Below, piece by piece: positions 1 to 7,615 of a stretch of 23,851 nucleotides of DNA; the stretch's first letter is position 1; every line of letters starts with the position of its first letter. This DNA comes from an uncultured Collinsella sp. Its GTDB lineage: Bacteria; Actinomycetota; Coriobacteriia; Coriobacteriales; Coriobacteriaceae. Under the pieces are notes generated by a model. It had not been told where the DNA came from, did no database searches, and saw nothing but the letters and a program-made list of their open reading frames with translations. The DNA lies in NCBI GenBank assembly GCA_900766165.1, contig CAAFUK010000108.1, positions 1 to 23,851 on the forward strand, written 5' to 3'. The position numbers and the translations under genes are program-made.

Positions 1-156
1 GAGCCCCACGATACAGCCGGCGATTACGGTACACACGCCCGCCACGAGCATGACCTTAATGTTGCGCTCGGTCTTGACGGCGGTGACGAAGCCCTCCATG
101 GCGTAGGAAAACGACTTTAAGAAGGACGGATGGTCCTTGTTCGATCCGGGAATCAT
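1..156 (-). CDS. dgkA: Diacylglycerol/undecaprenol kinase family protein, partial (N-terminal 52 residues)
   Basis: Only the first 52 codons are inside the window; the gene runs off the left edge. The translation begins MIPGSNKDHPSFLKSFSYAM and continues with EGFVTAVKTERN, the amphipathic start and glutamate-bearing surface helix seen in small integral-membrane lipid kinases of the DgkA family. A hydrophobic stretch, the first membrane segment, begins near residue 35. In Gram-positive relatives this enzyme phosphorylates undecaprenol for cell-wall lipid recycling. The ATG at 156-154 is preceded by TAGGAG, which overlaps the ybeY stop, so the gene is the last visible member of the lepA-to-ybeY operon. 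ybeY followed by dgkA is a conserved pair in many Firmicutes. The family is assigned from the N-terminus alone; the catalytic region is not visible. Confidence 0.8.
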   Translation of the reverse strand, partial: MIPGSNKDHPSFLKSFSYAMEGFVTAVKTERNIKVMLVAGVCTVIAGCIVGL

Positions 157-165
157 AGACGGCTC

Positions 166-675
166 CTAGTCGTGGGCGTGGTTGGTGATGGGGCCGACGT
201 GGACTAGCTTAGGGTCCTCGCCGCGCTCGAGCGCCAGATCGCGCAGGATGGCGTCCTCGCGGGCCTCCATGACCTCGGCCTCGTCGTCCTCGATGTGGTC
301 ATAGCCCAGCAGGTGCAGCATTCCGTGTACGAGCATCAGACGGCACTCGTCAGCGGGGCTATTGCCAAAACCGGGGGCCTGACGGGCAATAACCTGCGGG
401 GCCAAGATAATATCGCCGAGCTCGAGCGTCTCATCGGCGGGAATGTCATCGTCGAAGGCCGAATCGCACTCAAACGAAAGCACATCGGTGGTGCGGTCGA
501 TACCGCGCCACTCGTGGTTGAGCTCGTGCATCTCGTCCTCGTCGACATACGAAAGGGAAATCTCGACTCCACGTTCAACGCCCTCGGCGGCAAGCACAAC
601 CTCGCAGATGTGCTCCACCTCCTGCGCGTCGAGCAGCGTATCGAGCTCGGCATCGTTGCTGATCAATACACTCAA
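166..675 (-). CDS. ybeY: Endoribonuclease YbeY (rRNA maturation factor)
   Basis: 169 residues, normal for the family. The zinc-binding signature HGMLHLLGYDH lies at residues 117-127, giving the three metal-ligand histidines H117, H121 and H127 of the UPF0054/YbeY fold. YbeY is a metal-dependent endoribonuclease involved in 16S rRNA 3'-end maturation and ribosome quality control. The start is a TTG at 675-673, chosen because AAAGGAG stands seven bases upstream and because it overlaps the phoH stop in the tetranucleotide TTGA, a form of translational coupling. It lies between phoH and a DgkA-family gene, the order common in Firmicutes. The C-terminus beyond the zinc motif is acidic and then ends with a few histidines (GPITNHAHD), which looks unremarkable. 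Function is secure from the motif and the context. Confidence 0.96.
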   Translation of the reverse strand: MSVLISNDAELDTLLDAQEVEHICEVVLAAEGVERGVEISLSYVDEDEMHELNHEWRGIDRTTDVLSFECDSAFDDDIPADETLELGDIILAPQVIARQAPGFGNSPADECRLMLVHGMLHLLGYDHIEDDEAEVMEAREDAILRDLALERGEDPKLVHVGPITNHAHD

Positions 676-1658
676 CGGGACTCCTTTCGGTCGCGCGGGC
701 GCTGCTCGCGCACGTCATCATAAGCTTCATATGCCTCGACGATACGACCCACCAGGGCATGGCGCACCACGTCGGCACGCTCGAGGTGAGAAAATGCGAC
801 ATCGTCGACACGGCCCAAAATCTGCTCAACGTCAGCAAGACCGCCACGACGACCCACCAGGTCGCGCTGGCTCAGGTCGCCGGTAATCACGAACTTGGAG
901 TTGAACCCAAGGCGTGTCAGGAACATCTTCATCTGCTCGGGCGTGGTATTTTGCGCCTCGTCGAGCACCACGAAGGCATCACTCAGTGTGCGGCCGCGCA
1001 TGTAGGCAAGCGGGGCGATCTCGATCACGCCGCGCTCCATAAGCTCATCGGTGCGCTCGCGATCCATCATGTCAAAAAGGGCGTCGTAGAGCGGACGCAT
1101 GTAGGGGTCGATCTTTTCCTCAAGGGTACCGGGCAAAAAGCCCAGATTCTCCCCCGCCTCGACAACCGGACGCGTCAACATCAAACGGCCCACCTCGTGA
1201 CGCTTGAGCGCGGCAACGGCGAGCGCCATGGCCAGATAGGTCTTACCGGTACCGGCAGGACCCAAGCCAAAGGTGATGGTATGCGAGCGAATGGCATCCA
1301 CGTAGCGCTTTTGCCCGAGCGTCTTGGGACGAATGACGCGGCCGCGATACGAAAGCAGCACGTCATCGCGAAGCGACGTAGCCTCGTGCTCACCGTCGCG
1401 CAGGACGGCCAGGCAGCGAGAGACATCGTCGGCAGACAGCGTGCGCCCGGCGGCCGCCTCGCGAAAAGCGTGCTCGAAAAAGCGCGCCACGAGTTCGACC
1501 TCGTCCGGGTCGCCGCTCACGGCGATGCTATCGCCACGGGCGACCACGTGAGCGCGAACCAAACTCTCGAGCACGCGAAGGACGCCGTCGCCGGCGCCCA
1601 AAACGCACGAGGGATCAATTCCCTCGGGAACGGTAAGTCTAATCTTCGAGGCTTCCAT
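672..1658 (-). CDS. phoH: PhoH-like ATPase (PhoL/YbeZ type)
   Basis: 328 residues from the ATG at 1658. Walker A is GPAGTGKT at residues 133-140 and Walker B with its continuation is VVLDEAQN at 230-237; both are diagnostic of the PhoH P-loop ATPase family. The N-terminal 100 residues match the non-catalytic region typical of the YbeZ/PhoL branch encoded next to ybeY. The family is linked to RNA and ribosome metabolism; its exact biochemical role is not settled. The reading frame is open for another 35 codons upstream, but the ATG at 1658 carries GGGAGG three bases ahead and gives the usual family length. It overlaps the end of mtaB by 20 bp and its own TGA overlaps the TTG start of ybeY, so mtaB-phoH-ybeY are almost certainly co-transcribed. 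Confidence 0.95.
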   Translation of the reverse strand: MEASKIRLTVPEGIDPSCVLGAGDGVLRVLESLVRAHVVARGDSIAVSGDPDEVELVARFFEHAFREAAAGRTLSADDVSRCLAVLRDGEHEATSLRDDVLLSYRGRVIRPKTLGQKRYVDAIRSHTITFGLGPAGTGKTYLAMALAVAALKRHEVGRLMLTRPVVEAGENLGFLPGTLEEKIDPYMRPLYDALFDMMDRERTDELMERGVIEIAPLAYMRGRTLSDAFVVLDEAQNTTPEQMKMFLTRLGFNSKFVITGDLSQRDLVGRRGGLADVEQILGRVDDVAFSHLERADVVRHALVGRIVEAYEAYDDVREQRPRDRKESR

Positions 1659-2931
1659 GAACCTCCCTGCGTGCATGGACCAAGCCGGAATCATCGACTC
1701 CGATGATAGCAACATCGAGCAGGCACGGGGCTGTAAGTCCACAGGTATCGTCAAGACGGGCATGATGGAACGAGCCGAGCGTCAGGTTGTCACCATACTC
1801 GAGCACGGCACGCTCGACCGTGCCCACGCGACGACGAGCGTCGGCAATAGCGAGCTCCTGTGCGGCGGCCCGCATACGGCGGCTGCGCTCGGCCATAACC
1901 TCGGGTGGCACCTGGTCGGGCATGTCGGCAGCAAGGGTACCGGGACGCTTGCTGTAGCGAAACACGTGCATACGCGAGAAACCCACACGGCGGCACAGCG
2001 CCAGCGACTCCTCGAACTCCTCGTCCGTCTCACCAGGAAAACCGACGATGACATCGCACGAAAGGGACGCCTGGGGCAAGTTGGCGCGAATCATACGCAC
2101 CGTGTCCTCAAAGGCTTCGGCGCTATAGGGACGGCCCATGCGATGCAGGGTCGCCGTGCAGCCGGACTGCACGGGCAGGTGCAAAAACGGGGCGATACGC
2201 TGCGGGTAGCGCGCCATAACCTTAAGCAGGCGCTCGGAGATATCCATGGGCTCGACCGAGGAAATGCGCACATGCGGAATAGACGTGCGCTCCATGATGG
2301 CCACGAGCAGCTCATCGATTTCGACGTGCTCGTCGGTCGCGCTCTTGCCATCGTAGGCACCCAGGTTCACACCGGTCAGCACCACCTCGGGCACGCCGGC
2401 CTCCTGGGCCTCGCGAACTTGCTCGAGCACGGACTCGACGGGCACGGAGCGCTCGGGGCCGCGCGCCTTCCACACAATGCAATAGGTGCAGCGATGGTTG
2501 CAGCCATCCTGAATCTTCACGCCCAGGCGAGAGCGACCGAGCGCATCGACCACCTCGCCATCGCTGCAGGCGGGAACGCTATCGGACTCAACACCCAGCA
2601 CCTCGCATACACGTTCGGCGACATCTATCTTGGACGGCTCGGCAATCACGCGATCCGAAAGCTCCGACAGCTCCTCGGGATGCAAATTGACCACGCAGCC
2701 GGTCACGACCACATAGGGCTCGTTTGGATGGGCCAGCGCATGACGGACGGCCTTACGGGTCTTGGCCTCGGCCTCGCCCGTAACGGCACAAGTGTTAATG
2801 ACGATCAGATCGGCATCCTGGGGCTCCACAATAGCAAAGCCCAAGCGCATAAGATCGGCAGTGATACGGTCAGACTCAACCCGGTTGACACGGCAGCCGA
2901 GGTTGACGACGGAAATATGGGGTGCGAGCAC
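1639..2931 (-). CDS. mtaB: tRNA t6A37 methylthiotransferase MtaB (radical SAM)
   Basis: 430 residues. The N-terminal MTTase domain carries three cysteines, C13 (LGCRVN), C48 (NTCAV) and C79 (TGCVV), that bind the auxiliary [4Fe-4S] cluster. The radical SAM motif is GCNHRCTYC with C144, C148 and C151. A TRAM-like C-terminal region follows after about residue 370. The family attaches a methylthio group to t6A at position 37 of ANN-decoding tRNAs. MtaB rather than MiaB is favoured by the short N-terminus, the GCRVN form of the first motif and the location directly downstream of dnaJ, where B. subtilis carries yqeV/mtaB. The start is a GTG at 2931-2929 with AAGGAG seven bases upstream; that Shine-Dalgarno spans the dnaJ stop. 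The gap to dnaJ1 is 9 bp. Confidence 0.93.
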   Translation of the reverse strand: MLAPHISVVNLGCRVNRVESDRITADLMRLGFAIVEPQDADLIVINTCAVTGEAEAKTRKAVRHALAHPNEPYVVVTGCVVNLHPEELSELSDRVIAEPSKIDVAERVCEVLGVESDSVPACSDGEVVDALGRSRLGVKIQDGCNHRCTYCIVWKARGPERSVPVESVLEQVREAQEAGVPEVVLTGVNLGAYDGKSATDEHVEIDELLVAIMERTSIPHVRISSVEPMDISERLLKVMARYPQRIAPFLHLPVQSGCTATLHRMGRPYSAEAFEDTVRMIRANLPQASLSCDVIVGFPGETDEEFEESLALCRRVGFSRMHVFRYSKRPGTLAADMPDQVPPEVMAERSRRMRAAAQELAIADARRRVGTVERAVLEYGDNLTLGSFHHARLDDTCGLTAPCLLDVAIIGVDDSGLVHARREVHGSLED

Positions 2932-2940
2932 GCGGGCTCC

Positions 2941-4089
2941 TTAATCGAGGATATCGTCGAGGGCACTCTTGATACGGTCGGTCACCGACTTCTTACCGGA
3001 AGCGACGTCATCGCCCATCTCATCGGCAAAAGCACGGAGCAGCTCGCGCTGCTTATTGGAAAGATTGGTGGGAACGACCACGCGCAGTTGCACGATCAGG
3101 CGGCCACGCGAACCGCCACCGCCAATGCGCGGCATGCCGTAATTATTGACGCTCACGGTGTCGCCGTACTGGGCGCCGGCGGGAACCGTCACCTTAACGA
3201 CCTCGTCGGGCATAATGCCCTCGACCTCGATCTCGCAGCCGAGCGCAGCCTGCGCAATCGAGATATCGCTCACCAGGTACAGGTCGTCCCCGTTGCGCTT
3301 AAAGCACTCATGGTCGGCAACGCGCACGTTGACAATCAGGTCGCCCGAAGGCTCGCCGCGAAGACCGGCCTCGCCAAAGCCGTTCACACGCAGCTGGCGA
3401 CCGGTCGAAACGCCGGCAGGAATATCGATGTCGATCTTTTCATGCGAAGGCGTGCGGCCCTGACCGTCGCAGGTCTCGCAGGGATGGTCGATGACCGTGC
3501 CCTCGCCATGGCAGTCGGGGCAAGGCGAAGAGGACTGAACCTGGCCCAAAAACGATCGCTGAACCGTCGTGACATAGCCCGTGCCGTGGCAGCGGCCGCA
3601 CTGCTTTTCCTGTGCGCCCTCTGCCCTACCGGTGCCGTTGCAGTCCTCGCAAGGAGCAAGGCGGTCATAGCTGATCGTCTTTTTGCAGCCGAGCGCCGCC
3701 TCCTCGAGCGTCACCGAAAGCGAGATGGCCATATCACGTCCGCGACGACGCTCACGACGGCTGCGGGCGCCACCGCCGGCACCGCCGCCAAAGAACGACG
3801 AGAACAAGTCGTCCATGCCCATGCCACCAAAGATATCGTTGATATCGACGTAGCCCGAACCACCAGGGCCGTCGGCAGTGCCGTAACGGTCGTAGTAAGC
3901 ACGCTTCTGCTCATCGGAAAGAACGGAATAGGCCTCGTTGAGCTCCTTGAACTTGGCCTCGGCCTCGGGGTCGTCCGAAACATCCGGATGTACGGTACGG
4001 GCCTTCTTTAGAAACGCACGCTTAATCGTCCGCGCGTCGGCATCCCTGTCGACGCCAAGCACCTCGTAGTAATCCCTATTTTCCGACAC
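2941..4089 (-). CDS. dnaJ: Chaperone DnaJ (type I, canonical)
   Basis: 382 residues from a GTG at 4089-4087 with GGAAGGAT eight bases upstream; the frame stays open upstream but without another ribosome site. Domains in order: J-domain at residues 5-70 with HPD at 34-36; Gly/Phe-rich linker at about 74-108; a zinc-finger region with four CxxCxGxG repeats (C147/C150, C164/C167, C190/C193, C204/C207); then both C-terminal substrate-binding domains, since about 170 residues follow the zinc finger. It is therefore a complete class A J-protein co-chaperone of DnaK. It follows dnaJ2 with an 82-bp gap containing a candidate stress-type promoter, and precedes mtaB by 9 bp. hrcA, grpE and dnaK are not in the window. 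Confidence 0.96.
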   Translation of the reverse strand: MSENRDYYEVLGVDRDADARTIKRAFLKKARTVHPDVSDDPEAEAKFKELNEAYSVLSDEQKRAYYDRYGTADGPGGSGYVDINDIFGGMGMDDLFSSFFGGGAGGGARSRRERRRGRDMAISLSVTLEEAALGCKKTISYDRLAPCEDCNGTGRAEGAQEKQCGRCHGTGYVTTVQRSFLGQVQSSSPCPDCHGEGTVIDHPCETCDGQGRTPSHEKIDIDIPAGVSTGRQLRVNGFGEAGLRGEPSGDLIVNVRVADHECFKRNGDDLYLVSDISIAQAALGCEIEVEGIMPDEVVKVTVPAGAQYGDTVSVNNYGMPRIGGGGSRGRLIVQLRVVVPTNLSNKQRELLRAFADEMGDDVASGKKSVTDRIKSALDDILD

Positions 4090-4131
4090 AACCGAATCCT
4101 TCCGACTTTCATTATTGTCACAGTGCGTCCT

Positions 4132-4157
4132 ATACCCAAGCAGGGCCGACCGCAAAC
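4132..4157 (-). promoter_or_regulatory. Candidate stress-sigma (SigB/SigF-type) promoter of dnaJ
   Basis: On the minus strand the gap between dnaJ2 and dnaJ1 reads GTTTGC (4157-4152), 14 bases, then GGGTAT (4137-4132). This matches the general-stress sigma consensus (GTTT in the -35 region and GGGTAT in the -10 region, separated by 12-16 bases depending on how the -35 is counted) described in Bacillus and mycobacteria. A start near 4125 would leave a leader of about 36 bases ahead of the GTG of dnaJ. Whether this organism encodes such a sigma factor cannot be seen here. The overlapping hexamers TTTGCG and TATAGG, 16 bases apart, could also serve a housekeeping sigma factor. Confidence 0.4.
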
Positions 4158-4170
4158 AGAGGGTTTGATG

Positions 4171-5274
4171 TTATTGCATTTGGTACGGCGAAAGCATGGC
4201 CCGTTGCGAGCAGCTCGCGAACCAAACCGACACGAGCGCGAACATGAAGCCATTGGCAAAACCGTTGGCAAACTGCATCGCGCCGCGCTTCCACCACAGC
4301 AGGCTGCGGTGCAGCACGCCGTCCGAGAGCACCATGAACAGGCCCATGGCAAACGGAATAAAGCACATCACGGCAAAGGCCGAGAACACGCCCGAGATGG
4401 CCGATAGCACCAAAAACGGCGCCACGATGCCCATCAGGTAAAAACCGGTACGGGCCTTGCCTTCCAGGCGCTCGGCCTCAACATGGGCGCGACCGACCAG
4501 ATCACCGCCAGAGGCGCCGTTGGTGCCGGCGTGACCCATGCCGCCAATACGGACCTCGTCGCCATCGTGCGTGCCGGCGGGAAACTCAATCGTCTGCTCG
4601 GAGGTCACACGGGTCCGCCCGCTGCCGCCGCAATCGGGACAGGGGTCGGCGACGACCTTACCGGAGCCACCGCACTCAGGGCAGACCGACTGGAACGTGC
4701 CGGCACCAAACAGAAAGGACAGGTCGACATCGATGTGACCGCGACCGCCGCAGCTCGGACAGGTATGTGCATGCTCGGACGAAACAGAGCCCGAACCACC
4801 GCAGTGACCACAGGTATCGAAGCGCGTATAGCGGACGGTCTTGCGGGCACCGCCCTTGGCCTCCTTGGCGTCGAGTTTGATATCGACGACCACATTGGCG
4901 CCGTTCTCGGGATTGTAAGCAGCCTGCCCACGACGCTGCTGGCCCCAAGCGCCGCCGAAGGGAAAACCGCCCTCAAAGGGATTGCCATAGCCTGTGTTGC
5001 CGGCGTAGCCGCCACCATAGGGCGAAGCCGTAGGAGCACCGGCAAAGGGATTGCCCGAGCGCATGGCGTCGTAGCGCGCACGTTTTTGCTCATCCGAAAG
5101 CACGGCGTAGGCCTCGGAAACCTCTTTAAACTTTTCCTCGGCATCCGGCTCTTTGTTGACGTCCGGATGGAGCTTGCGGGCCTTTTGCTGAAAGGCCTTT
5201 TGAATATCACGCGAGGTGGCGTCCTTGCAGACACCCAGAATCTCGTAGTAATCTTTTTCGTTCATCGTCGCCAT
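4171..5274 (-). CDS. Membrane-anchored DnaJ-family protein (second J-protein)
   Basis: 367 residues from the ATG at 5274, chosen because CAGGAGG lies nine bases upstream; an in-frame ATG three codons later would be too far from it. J-domain at residues 7-71 with HPD at 36-38; Gly/Phe/Tyr-rich linker at about 73-117; first C-terminal domain split by a complete zinc finger (C155/C158, C172/C175, C198/C201, C212/C215) and finishing near residue 268. The second substrate-binding/dimerisation domain of DnaJ is absent. In its place are about three hydrophobic segments (roughly 278-296, 299-318 and 335-354) and a short polar tail, so the protein is probably anchored in the membrane with its J-domain in the cytoplasm. 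It sits where hrcA-grpE-dnaK stand in Firmicutes, directly after hemW. The J-protein assignment is certain; topology and client are inference. Confidence 0.9.
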   Translation of the reverse strand: MATMNEKDYYEILGVCKDATSRDIQKAFQQKARKLHPDVNKEPDAEEKFKEVSEAYAVLSDEQKRARYDAMRSGNPFAGAPTASPYGGGYAGNTGYGNPFEGGFPFGGAWGQQRRGQAAYNPENGANVVVDIKLDAKEAKGGARKTVRYTRFDTCGHCGGSGSVSSEHAHTCPSCGGRGHIDVDLSFLFGAGTFQSVCPECGGSGKVVADPCPDCGGSGRTRVTSEQTIEFPAGTHDGDEVRIGGMGHAGTNGASGGDLVGRAHVEAERLEGKARTGFYLMGIVAPFLVLSAISGVFSAFAVMCFIPFAMGLFMVLSDGVLHRSLLWWKRGAMQFANGFANGFMFALVSVWFASCSQRAMLSPYQMQ

Positions 5275-5316
5275 GCGCGGCAACCTCCTGCTCACAGCAG
5301 CGTATATATTTCGGTA

Positions 5317-5331
5317 ATTCTACCCGAGCGG
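5317..5331 (-). promoter_or_regulatory. Candidate -10 region upstream of dnaJ2
   Basis: Minus strand CCGCTCGGGTAGAAT places a TAGAAT hexamer (5322-5317) about 43 bases ahead of the dnaJ2 ATG, leaving a leader of roughly 36 bases with a good ribosome site. The 11-mer CCGCTCGGGTA recurs directly upstream of lepA (9449-9439). No convincing -35 element is visible, so this is a weak call. Confidence 0.3.
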
Positions 5332-5332
5332 C

Positions 5333-6565
5333 CTAAGCTAGATCCCAAAACAGCTCGAACAGAACATTTCCATCGAGCCAGCCCAAGTGTGTCGGCGCCA
5401 GACGAGCTCGAACATAGCCCGCGACGACATCTGCCGAAGTGAAAGGTCCCTCATGGACCCCGAGCGTCTCGGGCACCCAAGTGGCAAGACCCAATTCGAG
5501 CGCGCGATCGCAGGCAGCTGCCAGCTCATCGGCCGGGATGACGCAAGCTGCACGAACCAACAGGTCGGACGCAACACCGCCCGTCATGCGACAAGACAGC
5601 ATCAGGTCTTCAGCCGCAGCCTCACGCTGCGACAGATATTCGGCCTCAAACGCCGTCGCGTCATCGTCACGTTGCACCAGACGCACGCGGTACGAATCGC
5701 CTCGAGAAGACACGCCGGGGAACAAACCTGCAAGACGGTCGAAATCCTCGGCGTCGAGCATGCCCGCGGCGGAACGACCCAGGCCCAAATAGCCCTGGCC
5801 GGTCCAGTAGGCAATGTTATGGGCGCACTCATGTCCGTCGAGCGCATAGCTTGCCACCTCATACGGGTGATAGCCGGCCGCACCCAGACGCTCACGCGCC
5901 ACATCCATGCACGAAGCTTGAAAATCCTCGTCGGGCTCGACCGACTCGTCGCGGCACGCCATGCGATAAAGGGGAGTCCCCTCCTCAAGCGTGAGCGGGT
6001 AGACCGACACATGATGCGGAGCCGCCGCCAGCACGCCATCGAGCGTGCGCTTCCAACTCGCTGCGGTCTGCCCGGGAAGTCCGCACATAAGGTCGCACGA
6101 CACGTCAAGCCCAGAGTTCTTGACCGTCGCGATGGCGGCAAACGCCCGATCGGCATCGTGAATACGGCCGATGGCGGTAAGTTCGGTGTTATCGAGCGTT
6201 TGCACGCCCAGAGAGACGCGTGTGACACCAACCTTGGCAAGCGCAGTGGCAAGCTCGGCGGTCAGCGACTCGGGATTGGCCTCGCAGGTAAACTCAACGG
6301 GGGCGCACCACGCACGAATACGCCGCGCCAGCTCCACCAGGCGCTCCCCCGCCAGCGACGGCGTACCGCCGCCAACATAGACGGTGCGGATATGGTCAAG
6401 GGCCCCAGCCTTGCCAAAAGCATCGAGGCGCGCGAACAACTGCTCAAAATAGACATCGAGCGCAGCACTCAGGTCGCACGGAGAAAAACTGCGCGAGTCA
6501 AAGTCGCAGTACCGGCACTTTTGGGCGCAAAACGGCACGTGCACGTACAGCGCGGTAACGGCCAC
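5333..6565 (-). CDS. hemW: Heme chaperone HemW (radical SAM, HemN-like)
   Basis: 410 residues. The radical SAM motif is PFCAQKCRYCDF with C13, C17 and C20, followed by the VYVGGGTPS segment and the ANPES motif of the HemN/HemW family. HemW binds heme and delivers it to membrane cytochromes; it is often mis-annotated as coproporphyrinogen dehydrogenase, but position next to lepA and the short N-terminus fit HemW. Start GTG at 6565-6563, with TGGAGG seven bases upstream inside the end of dusB; only two bases separate the two genes. It is followed by dnaJ2 after 58 bp. In Bacillus-type genomes hemW likewise follows lepA, with dusB not interposed. An alternative role in porphyrin oxidation cannot be excluded from sequence. 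Confidence 0.92.
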   Translation of the reverse strand: MAVTALYVHVPFCAQKCRYCDFDSRSFSPCDLSAALDVYFEQLFARLDAFGKAGALDHIRTVYVGGGTPSLAGERLVELARRIRAWCAPVEFTCEANPESLTAELATALAKVGVTRVSLGVQTLDNTELTAIGRIHDADRAFAAIATVKNSGLDVSCDLMCGLPGQTAASWKRTLDGVLAAAPHHVSVYPLTLEEGTPLYRMACRDESVEPDEDFQASCMDVARERLGAAGYHPYEVASYALDGHECAHNIAYWTGQGYLGLGRSAAGMLDAEDFDRLAGLFPGVSSRGDSYRVRLVQRDDDATAFEAEYLSQREAAAEDLMLSCRMTGGVASDLLVRAACVIPADELAAACDRALELGLATWVPETLGVHEGPFTSADVVAGYVRARLAPTHLGWLDGNVLFELFWDLA

Positions 6566-6567
6566 CC

Positions 6568-7611
6568 TTAAGCCTCCAGCGGATGAGGGGGCACCAATTC
6601 GCCGGCGGCAAGGGCAGCCTCGCAGGCCACCACATCGCGCTCGATATCATCGACCAGTGCCATAAACTCCTCGTACGTGGAGCAGCGCACCACCTGAGCG
6701 CGCCAGGCGGCGGCATGGGGCATGCCCTTTAGATACCAGCTCGCGTACGTACGGGCGCGCGACATAAGCGGCAGAAGCTCGTGCGTCAACGTCAGGTGCT
6801 CACGCAGAGCCTCCAGGCGCTCGACCGAGGAGCGAGAAGGAACCGGCGTGCCATCGAGCGCAAGGGCGCGAGCATCACCGAACACCCACGGATTGCCGTA
6901 GATGCCGCGCGCGATAAACACCGCGCTGGCACCCGAGCCTTGCAGATGCTCAGCAGCGTCCTCGGCCGAGAACACATCACCCGAACCAATCACGGGAATC
7001 TCGACAGCGTCGGCAACCTCATCGACGACAGACCAATCGGCCTGGCCCGTATAGAGCTGCGTGGCACAACGACCGTGCACGGCGACTGCGGCGGCACCGG
7101 CGCCTTCGAGCATCTGGGCAAACGTCGCGGCATTACGGTCCTCGGCATAAAAGCCCTTGCGGATCTTTACAGTCACGGGCACATGTGCCGCGCCCACCGC
7201 CGCCTCGACGATCTTCTCGGCCAGATCGGGCGTGCGCATAAGCGCCGAGCCCTCGCCCTTGGTAACGACCTTGCGCGCCGGACAAGCCATGTTGATATCA
7301 ATCAATGACAGGCGATCGCCAACGCGCTCCTCGACGGCGGCGACGGCACTCGCAAACTGATCGGGCTTGGAGCCAAAGAGCTGCACGCAAATCTGCTGCT
7401 CCTCGTCGGCCGGCAGCACCAGGCGCCACGTTTTGTTGCTGGCATAGGCAAGGCCCGCCACGCTCACCATCTCGCTGTAGGCAAGGTTGGCACCGCGGCG
7501 GCGGCACATGATGCGGTAGGCAGGGTCGGTCACGCCCGCCATGGGAGCCATAAGGAACGGCTGCTCGGCATAGGCGCCCAGCAGCCGCAGACTATATTCG
7601 GAAAGCGCCAT
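6568..7611 (-). CDS. dusB: tRNA-dihydrouridine synthase (DusB-type)
   Basis: 347 residues with the FMN-binding TIM-barrel features of the Dus family: MAPMAGVTDPAYR at residues 21-33, DINMACPARKV with the catalytic proton-donor cysteine at C110, KIRKGF, VHGR and GSGDVFS. The enzyme reduces specific uridines in tRNA D-loops using NADPH and FMN. The ATG at 7611 is separated from the lepA stop by four bases; the ribosome site (AAGGTGG, about 12 bases upstream) lies within the end of lepA. The spacings indicate co-transcription with lepA and hemW. It is one of the genes that interrupts the lepA-hemW neighbourhood known from Firmicutes. Assignment to DusB rather than DusA or DusC is from overall form, not a specificity test. 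Confidence 0.93.
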   Translation of the reverse strand: MALSEYSLRLLGAYAEQPFLMAPMAGVTDPAYRIMCRRRGANLAYSEMVSVAGLAYASNKTWRLVLPADEEQQICVQLFGSKPDQFASAVAAVEERVGDRLSLIDINMACPARKVVTKGEGSALMRTPDLAEKIVEAAVGAAHVPVTVKIRKGFYAEDRNAATFAQMLEGAGAAAVAVHGRCATQLYTGQADWSVVDEVADAVEIPVIGSGDVFSAEDAAEHLQGSGASAVFIARGIYGNPWVFGDARALALDGTPVPSRSSVERLEALREHLTLTHELLPLMSRARTYASWYLKGMPHAAAWRAQVVRCSTYEEFMALVDDIERDVVACEAALAAGELVPPHPLEA

Positions 7612-7615
7612 AGAC

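Noticed and set aside
1659..1763. Longer phoH start 35 codons upstream
   Set aside because: It would overlap mtaB by 125 bp, and the added residues do not resemble the family N-terminus; the ATG at 1658 has GGGAGG ahead.
1657..4011. A 784-codon open frame on the plus strand opposite phoH, mtaB and dnaJ
   Set aside because: It is antisense to three well-identified genes, its translation is low-complexity (rich in Ala, Gly, His and Arg), and it reflects the GC-rich third positions of the true genes.
5275..5332. CIRCE or HAIR heat-shock operator before the dnaJ genes
   Set aside because: Neither the 9-bp inverted repeat of CIRCE nor the HAIR repeats could be found here or in the 4090-4170 gap.
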